From NCBI GenBank assembly GCA_014359765.1, contig JACIYT010000001.1, positions 1-64,000 of the forward strand: DNA of 64,000 nucleotides, given 5' to 3'. A program made the position numbers and the translations under genes. Positions within the stretch are counted from its first letter, which is position 1; each line of letters begins with the position of its first letter. The notes under the pieces were generated by a model. The model saw only the letters and a list, made by a program, of their open reading frames with translations, searched no databases and was not told where the DNA came from. This document shows positions 10,114 to 20,276 of the stretch, piece after piece. This stretch comes from Roseovarius sp. GTDB taxonomy: Bacteria; Pseudomonadota; Alphaproteobacteria; Rhodobacterales; Rhodobacteraceae.

Positions 10114-11049
10114 TCACGCCTCCTCGGTGCGGTCGGTCGCAGGCGGCGGCGCGGGGATGAGGGTTCCGAGCCGATCGAACAGCGCCTGATCCATGTCGAA
10201 ATCCAGTGCCGCGAGCGAGGGCGCGAGCTGCGCGGCGCCAGAGGCGGAGATGATCGGCACCGCCCCGAGCGGATGATGCGCCACCCAGGCCACGGCGAGC
10301 GTGGCAGGATCAACGTCATGCTCGGCGGCGATCGCCACCAGATCCGCGGCGGCGCGATGCAGATGCGCGCCCGCGTAGCGCGCCGCATACATCCTGTTCT
10401 CGGTGATCCGCCCGCCCTCGCCGCGGGCGTATTTGCCGGTGAGCAACCCCCCGGCAAGCGGCGAATAGCAGGCCGCGACCATGCCCTCGGCGCGCGCCAT
10501 CGGCAGGATCTCGACCTCCGCTTGCCGCTTCACGAGGTTGAACATCGGTTGCAGGATGGAAATGGAGAGGCCCATGCGCGCCGCGATGCAGGCGGCCTTC
10601 ATCACCTGCCAGGCGGCGAAATTCGACAGGCCGACATGGCCGATGAGCCCCTCGGCGTGGAACGCGGCGAAGGTCTCCATCGTTTCTTCGAGGGGCGTGT
10701 CGGGATCGAAGCGGTGCAGATAGAGAATTTCGACCCGGTCCATGCCGAGGCGCCGGCGCGAGGCGTCGAACTGCGCGCGCATGTTGGCGCGCCCGCCCCC
10801 GCCGCGCAGGCCGACCTTGGTGGCGATCACGAGACGCTCCCGCACGGGAGCGGCGAGACGGCCGAGGATCGTCTCCGAGGCGCCGTCGGTATAGACATGT
10901 GCGGTGTCGAAATGGGTGATGCCCGCGTCGAGGCAGGCGTCGAACATGGCACGCGATTCGGCCTCGTCGGCCTTGCCGCCGAATTGCATCGTGCCAAAGG
11001 CGAAGCGGCTCGCCGGCGTGGCGTCGGGGGAGGTGATGTGCTGATCCAT
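10114..11049 (-). CDS. Aldo/keto reductase
   Basis: This is a 311-residue NADPH-dependent reductase of the (beta/alpha)8-barrel AKR superfamily. The catalytic tetrad is visible: Asp and Tyr in FDTAHVYTDG, Lys in VIATKVGLRG and His in EILYLHRFDPD. The nucleotide-binding end has VPIISASGAAQL. It resembles the AKR11/AKR12 and L-glyceraldehyde-3-phosphate or pyridoxal-type subgroups, which cannot be separated by eye, so the substrate is unknown. The start ATG at 11049-11047 gives the normal N-terminus (SRFAFGTMQFGG); longer upstream frames overlap psd on the other strand and are not credible. It is divergent from psd by about 114 bases. Confidence 0.9.
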   Translation of the reverse strand: MDQHITSPDATPASRFAFGTMQFGGKADEAESRAMFDACLDAGITHFDTAHVYTDGASETILGRLAAPVRERLVIATKVGLRGGGGRANMRAQFDASRRRLGMDRVEILYLHRFDPDTPLEETMETFAAFHAEGLIGHVGLSNFAAWQVMKAACIAARMGLSISILQPMFNLVKRQAEVEILPMARAEGMVAACYSPLAGGLLTGKYARGEGGRITENRMYAARYAGAHLHRAAADLVAIAAEHDVDPATLAVAWVAHHPLGAVPIISASGAAQLAPSLAALDFDMDQALFDRLGTLIPAPPPATDRTEEA

Positions 11050-11163
11050 GGGCGGCAAGGTGCCACGGGACGGGCGGATTGGAAAGGTGCTGCCTTGCAT
11101 CGGCTTGCATCGGGCGGGCAGGGGGCTTAGTCGATAGGCGACGATCTCCGAGGACCGCTGCCC

Positions 11164-11826
11164 ATGAAGATGCACGAGACCTTTCTCAAGCCGATGCACC
11201 CCGAGGGGCGCAGGTTCGTGGCGATCTTTGCAGGCGCCGCGCTGCTGCTCTTTCTCGTCTGGGAGCCGCTCGGCTGGCTCGGGGCCGGGCTCACCGTCTG
11301 GTGCTACTATTTCTTCCGCGATCCGGAGCGTGTGACGCCGGCCCGTCCCGGCCTGATCGTCAGCCCCGCCGACGGCATCGTGTCGCTGATCGGGCCCGCC
11401 GTGCCCCCCGCCGAGCTCGGCCTGCCCGATATCCCGCTCACGCGGGTGAGCGTGTTCATGTCGGTCTTCAACTGCCATGTGAACCGCGCGCCGGTGGCGG
11501 GGGTGGTGCGCACCATCGCCTATCGGCCAGGCAAGTTCCTCAACGCATCGCTCGACAAGGCCAGCGAGGATAACGAGCGCAACGGCATCGTCATCGAGAT
11601 GGAGGATGGCCGCCTGCTGCCGGTGGTGCAGATTGCCGGGCTGGTGGCGCGGCGGATCGTGTGTTTCGTGCAAGAGGGCGAGAGCGTGGCGCGCGGCGAG
11701 CGCTTCGGCCTCATCCGCTTCGGCTCGCGGCTCGATGTCTATCTGCCGCAGGGCGTGAGCCCGCTGGTGCAGGTGGGACAGACGATGGTGGCCGGCGAGA
11801 CGGTGCTTGCGGAGCTTGACGCATGA
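11164..11826 (+). CDS. psd: Phosphatidylserine decarboxylase (short form)
   Basis: Psd converts phosphatidylserine to phosphatidylethanolamine at the inner membrane. The product has 220 residues, the short-form length. A hydrophobic segment lies at about residues 20-48. Conserved blocks include FFRDPER, SPADG and NCHVNRAP. Self-cleavage to the pyruvoyl enzyme should occur at Gly187-Ser188 in [11 protein letters not shown]; short forms use this in place of LGST. It overlaps pssA by four bases (ATGA), so translation is probably coupled. It is the first gene of a three-gene phospholipid operon. Confidence 0.95.
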   Translation: MKMHETFLKPMHPEGRRFVAIFAGAALLLFLVWEPLGWLGAGLTVWCYYFFRDPERVTPARPGLIVSPADGIVSLIGPAVPPAELGLPDIPLTRVSVFMSVFNCHVNRAPVAGVVRTIAYRPGKFLNASLDKASEDNERNGIVIEMEDGRLLPVVQIAGLVARRIVCFVQEGESVARGERFGLIRFGSRLDVYLPQGVSPLVQVGQTMVAGETVLAELDA

Positions 11827-12563
11827 CGACACCGCCGCCGCGCAAGGAGCTCACGCTCGCGCAGCTCCTGCCCAACATGCTCACCGTCGCGGCGATCTGT
11901 GCGGGGATCACGGCGATCCGGCTCGGGGTGCAGGGCGACTATGTGCGCGCGGTGCAGCTCATCCTCATCGCGGCCGTGCTCGACGGGCTCGACGGGCGGC
12001 TGGCGCGGCTCCTGCGCAGCACCTCGGCGATGGGGGCCGAGCTCGATTCGCTGGCGGATTTCCTCAATTTCGGGGTCGCGGCCCCGCTCGTCGTCTATTA
12101 CTGGGGCTTGCAGGATGCGCGTCACGCGGGCTGGATCGCGGTGCTGTTCTTTGCGATCTGCTGCGTGATGCGGCTGGCACGGTTCAACGTGTCGGCGCGC
12201 GAGGAGGGGGGCAAGGGCGGATCGGGGGCGTTCTTTGCGGGCCTGCCTTCGCCGGCGGGGGCGCTGCTGGCGATGCTGCCGATGTTCGTGACCTTCGCCC
12301 TGCCGGGGATGTCGCGCCCGCCGGCCGCGCTGACCGGGCTTTACATGGCGGGGGTTGGCCTGCTGATGATCTCGCCGGTGCCGGTCTGGTCGTTCAAGAA
12401 GACGCGGATCTCGCGCGAGAACGTCAAGTTCTTCCTGCTCGGCTTTGCCTGCGTTGCCGCCGCGCTGGCGATCTTTCCATGGGCGGCGCTGATCGTGCTG
12501 TGCCTTGTCTATATCGCCATGGTGATCTGGGCGGCACTGGTCTGGTATCCGTCGGAAAGGTAA
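11823..12563 (+). CDS. pssA: CDP-diacylglycerol-serine O-phosphatidyltransferase
   Basis: PssA makes phosphatidylserine from CDP-diacylglycerol and serine. The 246-residue product is an integral membrane protein with six or more hydrophobic segments. It carries the CDP-alcohol phosphatidyltransferase signature DG-x2-AR-x8-G-x3-D-x3-D as DGRLAR...G AELD SLAD, at about residues 56-78. It therefore belongs to the Bacillus/alphaproteobacterial type, not the E. coli PLD-like type. Its start overlaps the psd stop and its end is nine bases before pmtA. Confidence 0.95.
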   Translation: MTTPPPRKELTLAQLLPNMLTVAAICAGITAIRLGVQGDYVRAVQLILIAAVLDGLDGRLARLLRSTSAMGAELDSLADFLNFGVAAPLVVYYWGLQDARHAGWIAVLFFAICCVMRLARFNVSAREEGGKGGSGAFFAGLPSPAGALLAMLPMFVTFALPGMSRPPAALTGLYMAGVGLLMISPVPVWSFKKTRISRENVKFFLLGFACVAAALAIFPWAALIVLCLVYIAMVIWAALVWYPSER

Positions 12564-12572
12564 GGTGTCGCC

Positions 12573-13193
12573 ATGGAGCTTCGCACTGTTCGCAATTCCT
12601 ATGCCCGCTGGGCGCCGGTCTATGATTCGACCTTCGGCAGGATCACCCGCGCCGGGCGGCGCGCGGCGGTGACGTATATCAACGCGCGCGGCGGCGATGT
12701 GCTCGAGGTGGGGGTGGGCACGGGGCTCTCGCTCGAGACCTACGATCAGCGGGTGCGCGTCACCGGCGTCGATTACAGCCCCGCGATGCTGCGCAAGGCG
12801 CGTATGCGGGTGGCACGGCTTGGCCTGAGCAATGTCGTCGCCCTGCGGCGGATGGACGCGCGCAAGCTCGATTTCCCCGATGCGAGCTTCGATACCGTCG
12901 CCGCGATGCATGTGCTTTCGGTCGTCCCCGAGCCCGAGCGCGTGATGGCCGAAATCGCGCGCGTGCTGCGTCCCGGCGGGCAGGTCGTCATCACCAACCA
13001 TTTCAAGCACGAGCGCGGGCTCTGGGCCGGTCTTGCCCGCGCGGCGGCGCCGCTCGAAAAGGTGCTCGGCTGGCATTCCGATTTCGAGATCGCCACCGTT
13101 CTCGGCGAGGATGCGCTCGACGTGGTGGACCGGCGCGGCCTGCCGCCGATGGGGATGATGACCTTTCTCGTGCTGCAAAAGCGCGCCGACTGA
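12573..13193 (+). CDS. pmtA: Phosphatidylethanolamine N-methyltransferase PmtA (Rhodobacter type)
   Basis: PmtA transfers three methyl groups from S-adenosylmethionine to phosphatidylethanolamine to give phosphatidylcholine. The 206-residue product has class I motif I VLEVGVGTG at residues 43-51, the acidic ribose-binding TGVDYSPAML, and a post-motif VLRPGGQVVITNH. Size and sequence fit the soluble Rhodobacter-type PmtA and not the longer Sinorhizobium type. It starts nine bases after pssA, so it is likely the last gene of psd-pssA-pmtA. The assignment relies on similarity and on this context; related ubiquinone or generic methyltransferases share the fold. Confidence 0.88.
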   Translation: MELRTVRNSYARWAPVYDSTFGRITRAGRRAAVTYINARGGDVLEVGVGTGLSLETYDQRVRVTGVDYSPAMLRKARMRVARLGLSNVVALRRMDARKLDFPDASFDTVAAMHVLSVVPEPERVMAEIARVLRPGGQVVITNHFKHERGLWAGLARAAAPLEKVLGWHSDFEIATVLGEDALDVVDRRGLPPMGMMTFLVLQKRAD

Positions 13194-13202
13194 GGCGCGG
13201 CG

Positions 13203-14198
13203 TCAGTCGAAGGTGCCCGCCACGCGCCCGAGCAGCATGAAGGCGCGCGCGGTGCGGGTGTCCGACAGGGCCGCGATCTCGGCATCCGAGGCGGTCTCGG
13301 CAAAGCGGGGGAACATCCGGTCGAACAGCCGCAGGAAGTGATGCGCCGCGTCGCGAAAGATCGTGTCCTGCTTCATCCGGGCCGCCATGCTCGCCAGCGG
13401 CGCGGCATCCCGGATGCCCCCGAGCGCGGCAATGGCGCGCCCGCGCTCGCCAGCGGCGAAGCGGCGCCAGATCTCCGGCCGCGCCATGTCCGGGCGCAGA
13501 TCGTCCATGTAGATGCCATCCTCCGACATGAGCGTGAGCACGTCCTGCGCGGCGCGGATCAGCTGTGCGGCGGGGCGGTCCCTGAGCGCGCGGCGCAGCG
13601 CGTCAAAGCCGGCCTTGTCCTCGGGGCTCTCGGGGAAATTCAGCGCGCGGATGAGATCGGAATGCGCAAGCGGCAGGGGGCGATCGGCCATCAGCGGCCC
13701 AAGCGGCAGCGCCGCCTGGGCGCCGGGCGCCGGTGACGGCGGTGGCGCGGGGCGCGCGTGGTGCTGGGGGGCGCGTTCGTCGGGGCGGGGCGCGGGCGGC
13801 GGCGGCGGTGTCCCGGCCTTGCTGGCCTCGGCGGCGATGAGCGCGTCGAGCTTTTGCGCCACGGCCCTGTCCACCGTCGCGGCAAGGGCGTGGTTCTGCG
13901 CGCGGGCGGCGGCGCGGGCGGTGTCGAGCGCGGCGCGCAGCTCGGTGATCTCCGCGCGCAGGGTGCGCAGGGCGCGGGCGGTGGCCACCCCCAGCCCCAG
14001 CAGCGCCACGGGCAGCAGGATGGTGATCAGCGCGCTCGCGCCCGGCGGCAACGCGCCGCTTCCCGCCGCTGCCGGGCCGCGCCACAGCAGCCAGGCCGCG
14101 GAACCGGCCAGCCACAGGAGCGCCAGCACCACGGCCGCCATTTCCGCGGCGGTCAGTGGCGTTCGCGCGGCAGGATCTCGGTCTGGTGTGCGGGCCAT
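13203..14198 (-). CDS. Conserved membrane protein of unknown function
   Basis: I do not recognise a named family. The 331-residue product has two hydrophobic helices (about residues 19-39 and 55-77), then a short helical stretch rich in Ala and Arg with coiled-coil character (about 80-120). A Pro-rich linker (PPPPPAPRPDE, about 130-165) leads to a soluble C-terminal helical domain (about 170-331) containing LIRALNFPESPEDKAGF and DGIYMDDLRPD. This suggests a membrane anchor carrying a cytoplasmic domain. It follows greA by 15 bases on the same strand, so the two may be co-transcribed, and it converges with pmtA leaving only nine bases. Confidence 0.7.
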   Translation of the reverse strand: MARTPDRDPAARTPLTAAEMAAVVLALLWLAGSAAWLLWRGPAAAGSGALPPGASALITILLPVALLGLGVATARALRTLRAEITELRAALDTARAAARAQNHALAATVDRAVAQKLDALIAAEASKAGTPPPPPAPRPDERAPQHHARPAPPPSPAPGAQAALPLGPLMADRPLPLAHSDLIRALNFPESPEDKAGFDALRRALRDRPAAQLIRAAQDVLTLMSEDGIYMDDLRPDMARPEIWRRFAAGERGRAIAALGGIRDAAPLASMAARMKQDTIFRDAAHHFLRLFDRMFPRFAETASDAEIAALSDTRTARAFMLLGRVAGTFD

Positions 14199-14213
14199 GG
14201 GCGGGTGCGCCGG

Positions 14214-14684
14214 TCAGACATAGGCGACCTTGATCACCTCGTAGGTGCGCTCGCCCCCGGGGGTGCGCACCTCGACGCTGTCGCCCTCTTCCTTGCCGAT
14301 GAGCGCGCGGGCGATCGGCGATTTCATGTTGAGCAGCCCGGCCTCGATGCTGGCCTCATGCTCGCCGACGATCTGCCAGGTATGTTCCTCGCCGGTATCC
14401 TCATCGACGAGCGTCACCGTCGCGCCGAACTTGATCGGCCCCGAGAGTCGCGTCGGGTCGATGATCTCGGCCAGGCTGAGGATGCCCTCGATCTCCTTGA
14501 TCCGGCCCTCGATGAAGGACTGTTTTTCCTTGGCCGAGTGATATTCGGCATTCTCCGACAGATCGCCGTGCTCGCGCGCCTCGGCGATCGCGCGGATGAT
14601 GGCCGGACGCTCGACCGACTTGAGCTGCTTGAGCTCCTTTTCCAGCGCGGCATGGCCGCCTGCGGTCATCGGGATCTTTTCCAT
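14214..14684 (-). CDS. greA: Transcription elongation factor GreA
   Basis: GreA rescues backtracked RNA polymerase by stimulating cleavage of the nascent RNA. The product is 156 residues, standard length. The N-terminal coiled-coil finger ends in [13 protein letters not shown] (about residues 40-52), which carries the acidic Asp/Glu tip needed for activity. The C-terminal FKBP-like domain includes [20 protein letters not shown]. The start ATG is at 14684. Confidence 0.97.
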   Translation of the reverse strand: MEKIPMTAGGHAALEKELKQLKSVERPAIIRAIAEAREHGDLSENAEYHSAKEKQSFIEGRIKEIEGILSLAEIIDPTRLSGPIKFGATVTLVDEDTGEEHTWQIVGEHEASIEAGLLNMKSPIARALIGKEEGDSVEVRTPGGERTYEVIKVAYV

Positions 14685-14860
14685 TCCACTCGCCCATTGT
14701 CAGAAGCGGGGCCGCCCATGGCCGGCCCCGTCAGTGTCCTGTCCGTCACCCCCCGAGATTGCCCGAAGCGCGCGCCCGATTGCAAGAGCCGATCCGCATC
14801 GCGCCGATTCCCGCGCGATCCCTCGCCACGTCGGGGTTTCGGGCGGCCGGATGTCGTGTT

Positions 14861-14890
14861 TTGATTGACTCCGGGGATGGGCCGTATAGT
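14861..14890 (+). promoter_or_regulatory. Promoter of the ETF-ubiquinone oxidoreductase gene with a GANTC site
   Basis: TTGATT at 14861-14866, an 18-base spacer and TATAGT (5 of 6 consensus) at 14885-14890 form a good sigma70-type promoter. A CcrM site GACTC (14867-14871) directly follows the -35. Confidence 0.6.
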
Positions 14891-14930
14891 CCATGCAGCA
14901 AGATTGTTGCGCGCCAGAGGAGGATGACCG

Positions 14931-16592
14931 ATGCAGGATGCGATGCAGGATGTGACGCGCGAAGCGATGGATTACGATGTGGTGATCGTGGGGGCGGGGC
15001 CGGCGGGCCTCTCGGCCGCGATCCGGCTCAAGCAGCTTGACGCCGATCTGAACGTGGTCGTGCTCGAGAAGGGCTCGGAGGTGGGGGCGCATATCCTGTC
15101 GGGCGCGGTGCTCGACCCGTCGGGTCTCGACGCGCTTATCCCCGACTGGAAGGAAAAGGGCGCGCCGCTCACCGTGCCGGTGACCGAGGATCGTTTCTAC
15201 ATGCTGGGCGAGGCGGGGCAGATCCGTGTGCCCAACTGGCCGATGCCGCCGCTGATGAACAATCACGGCAATTACATCGTCTCGATGGGCAATGTCTGCC
15301 GCTGGATGGCCGAACAGGCCGAGGCGCTCGGCGTCGAGATCTTTCCTGGCATGGCCTGTTCGGAGCTTGTCTTTGGCGAGGCGGGCGAGGTTCTGGGCGT
15401 GGTCGCGGGCGAGTTCGGCCGCAATCCCGACGGCACGCCGGGGCCCAATTACGAGCCGGGGATGGAGCTGCGCGGCAAATACGTGTTCCTCGCCGAGGGC
15501 GTGCGCGGCAGCCTCTCCAAGCAGGTGATCGCGCGCTACGACCTGCAAAAGGGCCACGAGCCGCAGAAATTCGGCCTCGGCATGAAGGAAATCTGGGAGA
15601 TCGACCCCGCCAGGCACCGCCCCGGCAGCGTCACGCATACGATGGGCTGGCCGCTGGGTTCCAATGCCGGGGGCGGATCCTTCATCTACCACCTCGACAA
15701 CAATCAGGTCTATGTGGGCTTCGTGGTGCATCTCAACTACGAGAACCCGTATCTCTATCCCTACATGGAATTCCAGCGGTTCAAGCATCACCCGATGGTG
15801 GCGGAGTTGCTCGAAGGGGGCAAGCGCGTGGCCTATGGCGCGCGGGCGATTTCCGAGGGCGGCTATCAGTCGATGCCGAAGATGGTCGCGCCCGGCGTGG
15901 CGCTGCTGGGCTGTTCGGTGGGCATGGTCAACGTGCCGCGCATCAAGGGCAATCACAACGCCATGCTTTCGGGCAAGGCCGCGGCCGAGGCGGCCCATGC
16001 CGCCATCGCGGCGGGGCGCGCGGGCGACGAGCTCAACGATTACGAGACGGAGGTGCGGACCGGCGCCATCGGCAAGGATCTGAAAAAGGTCCGCAACGTC
16101 AAGCCACTCTGGTCGAAATTCGGGCTGGTGGCCTCGCTCGCGGTCGGCGGCTTCGACATGTGGACCAATACCGCCGGTTTCAGCCTGCTGGGCACGCTCA
16201 AACACGGCAAGACCGATGCCGAGGCGACCGGGCTTGCCGCCGATCACAAGCCGATCGACTACCCGAAGCCCGACGGCAGGCTGAGCTTTGACCGGCTGAC
16301 CAATGTCGCCTTCTCGATGACCAATCACGAGGAGAACCAGCCGCCGCATCTGCGCCTTGTCGATCCCGAGGTGCCGATCCGCGTCAACCTCCCCCGATAT
16401 GCCGAACCGGCGCAGCGCTATTGCCCGGCAGGTGTCTATGAGGTGGTGCAGGAGGAGGGCCGCGAGCCGCGTTTCGTCATCAACTTCCAGAATTGCGTGC
16501 ATTGCAAGACCTGCGACATCAAGGATCCCTCCCAGAACATCAACTGGGTCACGCCACAGGGCGGGGATGGGCCGAATTACCCCAACATGTAA
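14931..16592 (+). CDS. Electron transfer flavoprotein-ubiquinone oxidoreductase
   Basis: ETF-QO passes electrons from reduced electron-transfer flavoprotein, fed by acyl-CoA and other dehydrogenases, to ubiquinone at the inner membrane. The 553-residue product has an N-terminal FAD site DYDVVIVGAGPAGLSAA. The C-terminal 4Fe-4S cluster is held by the Cys in RYCPAGVYE and the three in NCVHCKTCDIKDP. The sequence ends GGDGPNYPNM, as in the mitochondrial enzyme. ATG 14931 follows a strong AGAGGAGG ribosome binding site. The etfA and etfB genes are not in the window. It should support fatty acid and branched-chain amino acid oxidation. Confidence 0.97.
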   Translation: MQDAMQDVTREAMDYDVVIVGAGPAGLSAAIRLKQLDADLNVVVLEKGSEVGAHILSGAVLDPSGLDALIPDWKEKGAPLTVPVTEDRFYMLGEAGQIRVPNWPMPPLMNNHGNYIVSMGNVCRWMAEQAEALGVEIFPGMACSELVFGEAGEVLGVVAGEFGRNPDGTPGPNYEPGMELRGKYVFLAEGVRGSLSKQVIARYDLQKGHEPQKFGLGMKEIWEIDPARHRPGSVTHTMGWPLGSNAGGGSFIYHLDNNQVYVGFVVHLNYENPYLYPYMEFQRFKHHPMVAELLEGGKRVAYGARAISEGGYQSMPKMVAPGVALLGCSVGMVNVPRIKGNHNAMLSGKAAAEAAHAAIAAGRAGDELNDYETEVRTGAIGKDLKKVRNVKPLWSKFGLVASLAVGGFDMWTNTAGFSLLGTLKHGKTDAEATGLAADHKPIDYPKPDGRLSFDRLTNVAFSMTNHEENQPPHLRLVDPEVPIRVNLPRYAEPAQRYCPAGVYEVVQEEGREPRFVINFQNCVHCKTCDIKDPSQNINWVTPQGGDGPNYPNM

Positions 16593-16700
16593 CGGGCGCG
16601 TGATCGCCACGGCGCGTCCCCGGGGGCGCGCCGCATTGCCATGGCGCGGCGCGCATACTACCTTCGGGCGGAACGCGAGGCAGAAAAGGCATTCCCACCC

Positions 16701-18419
16701 GTGACATTCCGCAGCTTGATGGCGGCGCTGGCCGTCCTTCTGATGCAGCCCCTGCCGGCCCCCGCCCAGGAGCCGGCCGGCGCCTATCTGGCGGCGGAAC
16801 ATGCCCGCGCCAAGGGCGATTTCACCGCCGCCGCGCAATATTACGCGCAGGCGCTCGCCCGCGATCCGGACAATCCCGCGATGCTCGAGAATGCCACCAT
16901 CGCCTATCTCGCGCTCGGTCGGCTCGATGAGGCGGTGGCGCTGGCGCGCAAGCTCGAGGGCGAGGGGATGCGCAGCCAGGTGGCACAGATCGCGCTGATC
17001 GCGGACGAGGCGCGGCGCGAAGATTGGGCGGCGGTGCTGAGGCGCGTCGCGGAGCAGCGCGGCGCCGGGCCGCTCACCGACGGGATGATCGCCGCCTGGG
17101 CCGATCTGGGGCGCGGCGACATGACCTCGGCGCTGGCGCGGATCGACGCCATGGCCGCAGAGCCGGGCCTGCGCAATTTCGCCCTCTATCACAAGGCGCT
17201 GGCGCTGGCGACGGTCGGCGATTTCGAGGCGGCCGACCGGGTGTTCGCGGGCGAGGATGGCGGGCCGCTGCAACCCACGCGATCGGGGATCGTCGCCTGG
17301 GCGCAGATCCTCAGCCAGCTCGGCGCGCAGGCGCGAGCGCTCGGGATCCTCGACGAGGCCTTCGGCCCCGATCCCGCCGATCCGGAAATCGCGGCGCTGC
17401 GCGCCCGGCTCGAGGCGGGCGAAGCGGTGCCCTTCGGGCTGATCGGCAATGCCCGCGAGGGCGTGGCGGAGGTGTTCTTCTCGCTGGCGCGCGCGCTGAT
17501 CGAGGAGGTGGATGATGAATTCGTGCTGATCCACGCCCGCGCGGCGGAGGCGGTCAATCCCCGCCATGTGGAGGCCACGGTGACCGTGGCGCAGATGCTC
17601 GAGAGCCTCGGGCAATACAGCCTCGCGATCGAGGCCTATGGTCGCGTGCCGCGTGATCACCCCGCCTTTCCCGGCGCCGAGCTGGGCCGCGCCGAGGCGC
17701 TGCGCCGCGAGGGCAGGGTTGACGCCGCGGCCGAGGTCCTCGCCCAGCTCGCGCAGTCCTATCCCGAGCTTGCCAATGTGCATGTCGCGCTGGGCGATCT
17801 GGCGCGCGAGCAGGAGGACTGGGCGCGCGCCATCGACGCCTATGACCGGGCGCTCGCGCTGCTGGAGGCGCGCGACAACCCGCAGTGGTTTCTCCATTAC
17901 GTCCGGGGCATCGCGCATGAGCGGCTCGATCACTGGCCCGAGGCCGAGGCCGATTTCCGCCGCGCGCTGGAGCTGAACCCCGATCACCCGCAGGTGCTCA
18001 ACTATCTCGGTTATACCATGGTCGAGAAACGGGTGAACCTCGACGAGGCGCTCGACATGATCGAGCGTGCCGTCGCGGCCCAGCCCGACAGCGGCTATAT
18101 CGTGGACAGCCTCGGCTGGGTGCTCTACCGGCTTGGCCGCTACGAGGAGGCGGTCATCCAGATGGAGCGGGCAGCCGAACTCATGCCCACCGATCCGGTG
18201 GTCAACGATCACCTGGGCGATGTGCTCTGGGCGGTCGGGCGGCACACCGAGGCGCGCTTTCAGTGGAAGCGCGCGCTCTCGTTGCACCAGACCAACCCTT
18301 CCGACGATCTCGAAGCCGAGCGCGTGCGCCGCAAGCTCGATCTGGGGCTCGACCGGGTGCTCGAGGATGAGGGCGCCGCACCGCTCCGGCCCGTCAATGC
18401 CGCTGTCTCCGGTAACTGA
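16701..18419 (+). CDS. Exported tetratricopeptide-repeat protein
   Basis: The product (about 572 residues) begins with a signal peptide (residues 1 to about 22, ending near PAPAQEP) and is then almost entirely TPR helices, about ten or more repeats. Clear units include [35 protein letters not shown] and [27 protein letters not shown]. Such proteins act as periplasmic or membrane-associated scaffolds, with roles in cell-envelope assembly; the exact role is unknown. GTG 16701 gives the best signal peptide; ATG 16719 is an alternative, and an upstream ATG at 16641 would bury the signal. Its last 23 bases overlap ispE, suggesting coupled translation. Confidence 0.85.
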   Translation: MTFRSLMAALAVLLMQPLPAPAQEPAGAYLAAEHARAKGDFTAAAQYYAQALARDPDNPAMLENATIAYLALGRLDEAVALARKLEGEGMRSQVAQIALIADEARREDWAAVLRRVAEQRGAGPLTDGMIAAWADLGRGDMTSALARIDAMAAEPGLRNFALYHKALALATVGDFEAADRVFAGEDGGPLQPTRSGIVAWAQILSQLGAQARALGILDEAFGPDPADPEIAALRARLEAGEAVPFGLIGNAREGVAEVFFSLARALIEEVDDEFVLIHARAAEAVNPRHVEATVTVAQMLESLGQYSLAIEAYGRVPRDHPAFPGAELGRAEALRREGRVDAAAEVLAQLAQSYPELANVHVALGDLAREQEDWARAIDAYDRALALLEARDNPQWFLHYVRGIAHERLDHWPEAEADFRRALELNPDHPQVLNYLGYTMVEKRVNLDEALDMIERAVAAQPDSGYIVDSLGWVLYRLGRYEEAVIQMERAAELMPTDPVVNDHLGDVLWAVGRHTEARFQWKRALSLHQTNPSDDLEAERVRRKLDLGLDRVLEDEGAAPLRPVNAAVSGN

Positions 18420-19227
18420 GCGCGCCCCCGCCAAGGTTAACCTCACGCTGCACGTCACGGGGCGGCGGGGGGACGGCTATCACCTGCTCGATTCGCTGGT
18501 GGCCTTTGCCGGGGCAGGTGATCGCGTGACGGTCGCGCCGTCCCCGGTTCCGTCGCTGCGCGTGACCGGGCCGCGCGCGGGCGGCGTGCCGGAGGGGCGT
18601 GAAAACCTCGTGCTGCGCGCCGCCGCCCTGATGGGCGTCACTGCCGCGATCACGCTGGAAAAGCACCTCCCCGCCGCTGCCGGGATCGGTGGCGGATCGA
18701 GCGATGCGGCGGCCACCTTGCGCGCGCTCGCCCGCCTGAGCGGTCGCCCGCTGCCCGAGGCGCTCGCGCTCGGGGCCGATCTGCCGGTCTGCCTGATCGC
18801 GCGCGGCGCGCGGATGCGCGGCATCGGCGAGACGGTCGAGCTCCTCCCGACCCTGCCCGCGCTCGACGCGGTGCTGGTCAATCCCGGCCTGCCGGTGGCG
18901 ACGCCCGCGGTCTTTGCCCGCCTCGCGCGCCGCGACAACCCGGCCATGCCCGACCGCCTGCCGCGCTGGCCCGATGCGGCGGCCTGCATCCGCTGGCTCG
19001 CCACCCAGCGCAACGATCTGGAGGCTCCGGCGCTGGCGCTCTGCCCGGATATCGGCGTCACCCTCACGGCCTTGCGCGAGAGCGCGGGCTGCGCGCTCGC
19101 GCGTATGTCAGGCTCTGGCGCGACCTGCTTCGGCCTCTATCCGGATGCGGCCAGGGCCCGCCGCGCGGCGGAGAAAATCGCCGCCGCTCACCCCGGCTGG
19201 TGGGTCGTCGCGACCCGGCTCAGCTGA
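18397..19227 (+). CDS. ispE: 4-diphosphocytidyl-2-C-methyl-D-erythritol kinase
   Basis: IspE phosphorylates CDP-methylerythritol in the non-mevalonate route to isoprenoid precursors. The 276-residue GHMP kinase has the substrate-side motif [11 protein letters not shown] (residues 10-20), the ATP-binding [16 protein letters not shown] (91-106) and the C-terminal [12 protein letters not shown]. The start at 18397 lies inside the end of the TPR gene. The 3' end overlaps a polyprenyl diphosphate synthase on the opposite strand by eight bases, so an isoprenoid precursor gene and an isoprenoid user gene face each other. Confidence 0.95.
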   Translation: MPLSPVTERAPAKVNLTLHVTGRRGDGYHLLDSLVAFAGAGDRVTVAPSPVPSLRVTGPRAGGVPEGRENLVLRAAALMGVTAAITLEKHLPAAAGIGGGSSDAAATLRALARLSGRPLPEALALGADLPVCLIARGARMRGIGETVELLPTLPALDAVLVNPGLPVATPAVFARLARRDNPAMPDRLPRWPDAAACIRWLATQRNDLEAPALALCPDIGVTLTALRESAGCALARMSGSGATCFGLYPDAARARRAAEKIAAAHPGWWVVATRLS

Positions 19228-20221
19228 TCCGCGCCACCACGTAACCCGCGAGCGCGTCGAGCATGTCGCGCACCGGATGTTCCGGCAGCAGCGCGAGCGC
19301 GCCGCGCGCCTGCGCGATCCAGCCCTGCGCCTCCTCCCGCGTCGCCGCAAGCGCGCCGCGCGCCTCGAGAATGCCGCGCGCGCGCTCCAGATCGCCCTCG
19401 CGCTGGTCGCCCTTCTCGATGGTGCGCCGCCAGAACGCGCGTTCGTCCGCGTCGGCCATGGCCAGCGCCTTGATCAGCGGCAGGGTCAGCTTGCGCTCGC
19501 GGAAATCGTCGCCCACATTCTTGCCGGTCGCCTTTGGATCGCCCTGCCAGTCGAGCAGGTCATCGACGATCTGGAACGCGATTCCCAAAGCATCGCCATA
19601 GGTGAATAGCGCCTCAACCTGGTCCTCGGGCGCGCCCGAGATCACGCCCCCCACCTGCGTCGCCGCGGAAAAGAGCGCCGCCGTCTTGCCGCGCACGATC
19701 TGGAGATAGGTCGCCTCGGTCGTGGCCAGATCGCGCGCAGCACTCAGTTGCAGCACCTCGCCCTCGGCAATCGTCGCGGCGGCATCGGCGAGAATATCCA
19801 GCACCCGGAGCGATTCGGTCTCCACCATCAGCTGAAAGGCGCGCGCGAACAGGTAATCCCCCACAAGCACGCTTGATTTGTTGTCCCACAGCAGGTTGGC
19901 CGTGGGCCGCCCGCGCCGGCTCGCGCTCTCGTCCACCACGTCATCATGCAGCAGCGTCGCGGTGTGGATGAACTCGACCGTCGCCGCGAGGCGCACATCG
20001 TGCTCGCCGCGATAGCCGCAGAGATCAGCACTGGCCAGCGTCAGCATCGGGCGCAGCCGCTTGCCGCCCGCCTCCACCAGATGCGCCGTCACCTCGGGAA
20101 TGCGCGGCGCGTGGCGCGAGGCCATGCGCGCGCGGATGAGCGTGTTCACCGCGTCGAGCTTGGCGGCAAGATGGGCGGCCAGCGCCTCATGCGGTTTCGT
20201 GGCGACCTCGTCCAGGCCCAT
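19220..20221 (-). CDS. Polyprenyl (octa/decaprenyl) diphosphate synthase
   Basis: This trans-type prenyl synthase makes the long side chain for ubiquinone. The 333-residue product has the first Asp-rich motif LLHDDVVDE (DDxxD at 93-97) and the second FQIVDDLLD (220-224), plus GGKRLRPML near residue 52 for substrate binding. The length of chain made (8 to 10 units) cannot be read reliably; Rhodobacterales normally make ubiquinone-10. Its stop overlaps the convergent ispE by eight bases. The start is ATG at 20221; the divergent DUF2007 gene begins 55 bases away. Confidence 0.94.
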   Translation of the reverse strand: MGLDEVATKPHEALAAHLAAKLDAVNTLIRARMASRHAPRIPEVTAHLVEAGGKRLRPMLTLASADLCGYRGEHDVRLAATVEFIHTATLLHDDVVDESASRRGRPTANLLWDNKSSVLVGDYLFARAFQLMVETESLRVLDILADAAATIAEGEVLQLSAARDLATTEATYLQIVRGKTAALFSAATQVGGVISGAPEDQVEALFTYGDALGIAFQIVDDLLDWQGDPKATGKNVGDDFRERKLTLPLIKALAMADADERAFWRRTIEKGDQREGDLERARGILEARGALAATREEAQGWIAQARGALALLPEHPVRDMLDALAGYVVARIS

Positions 20222-20276
20222 GCTTTCCCCCGGAACGCGCTCGACAAATCGGGCGCGGTGCTTTTATCTCTCTGGC

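Noticed and set aside
14700..18458. Open frame of more than 1200 codons on the minus strand
   Set aside because: It is a shadow of ETF-QO and the TPR gene, made possible by GC-rich third positions; it has no domain and covers genes with clear motifs.
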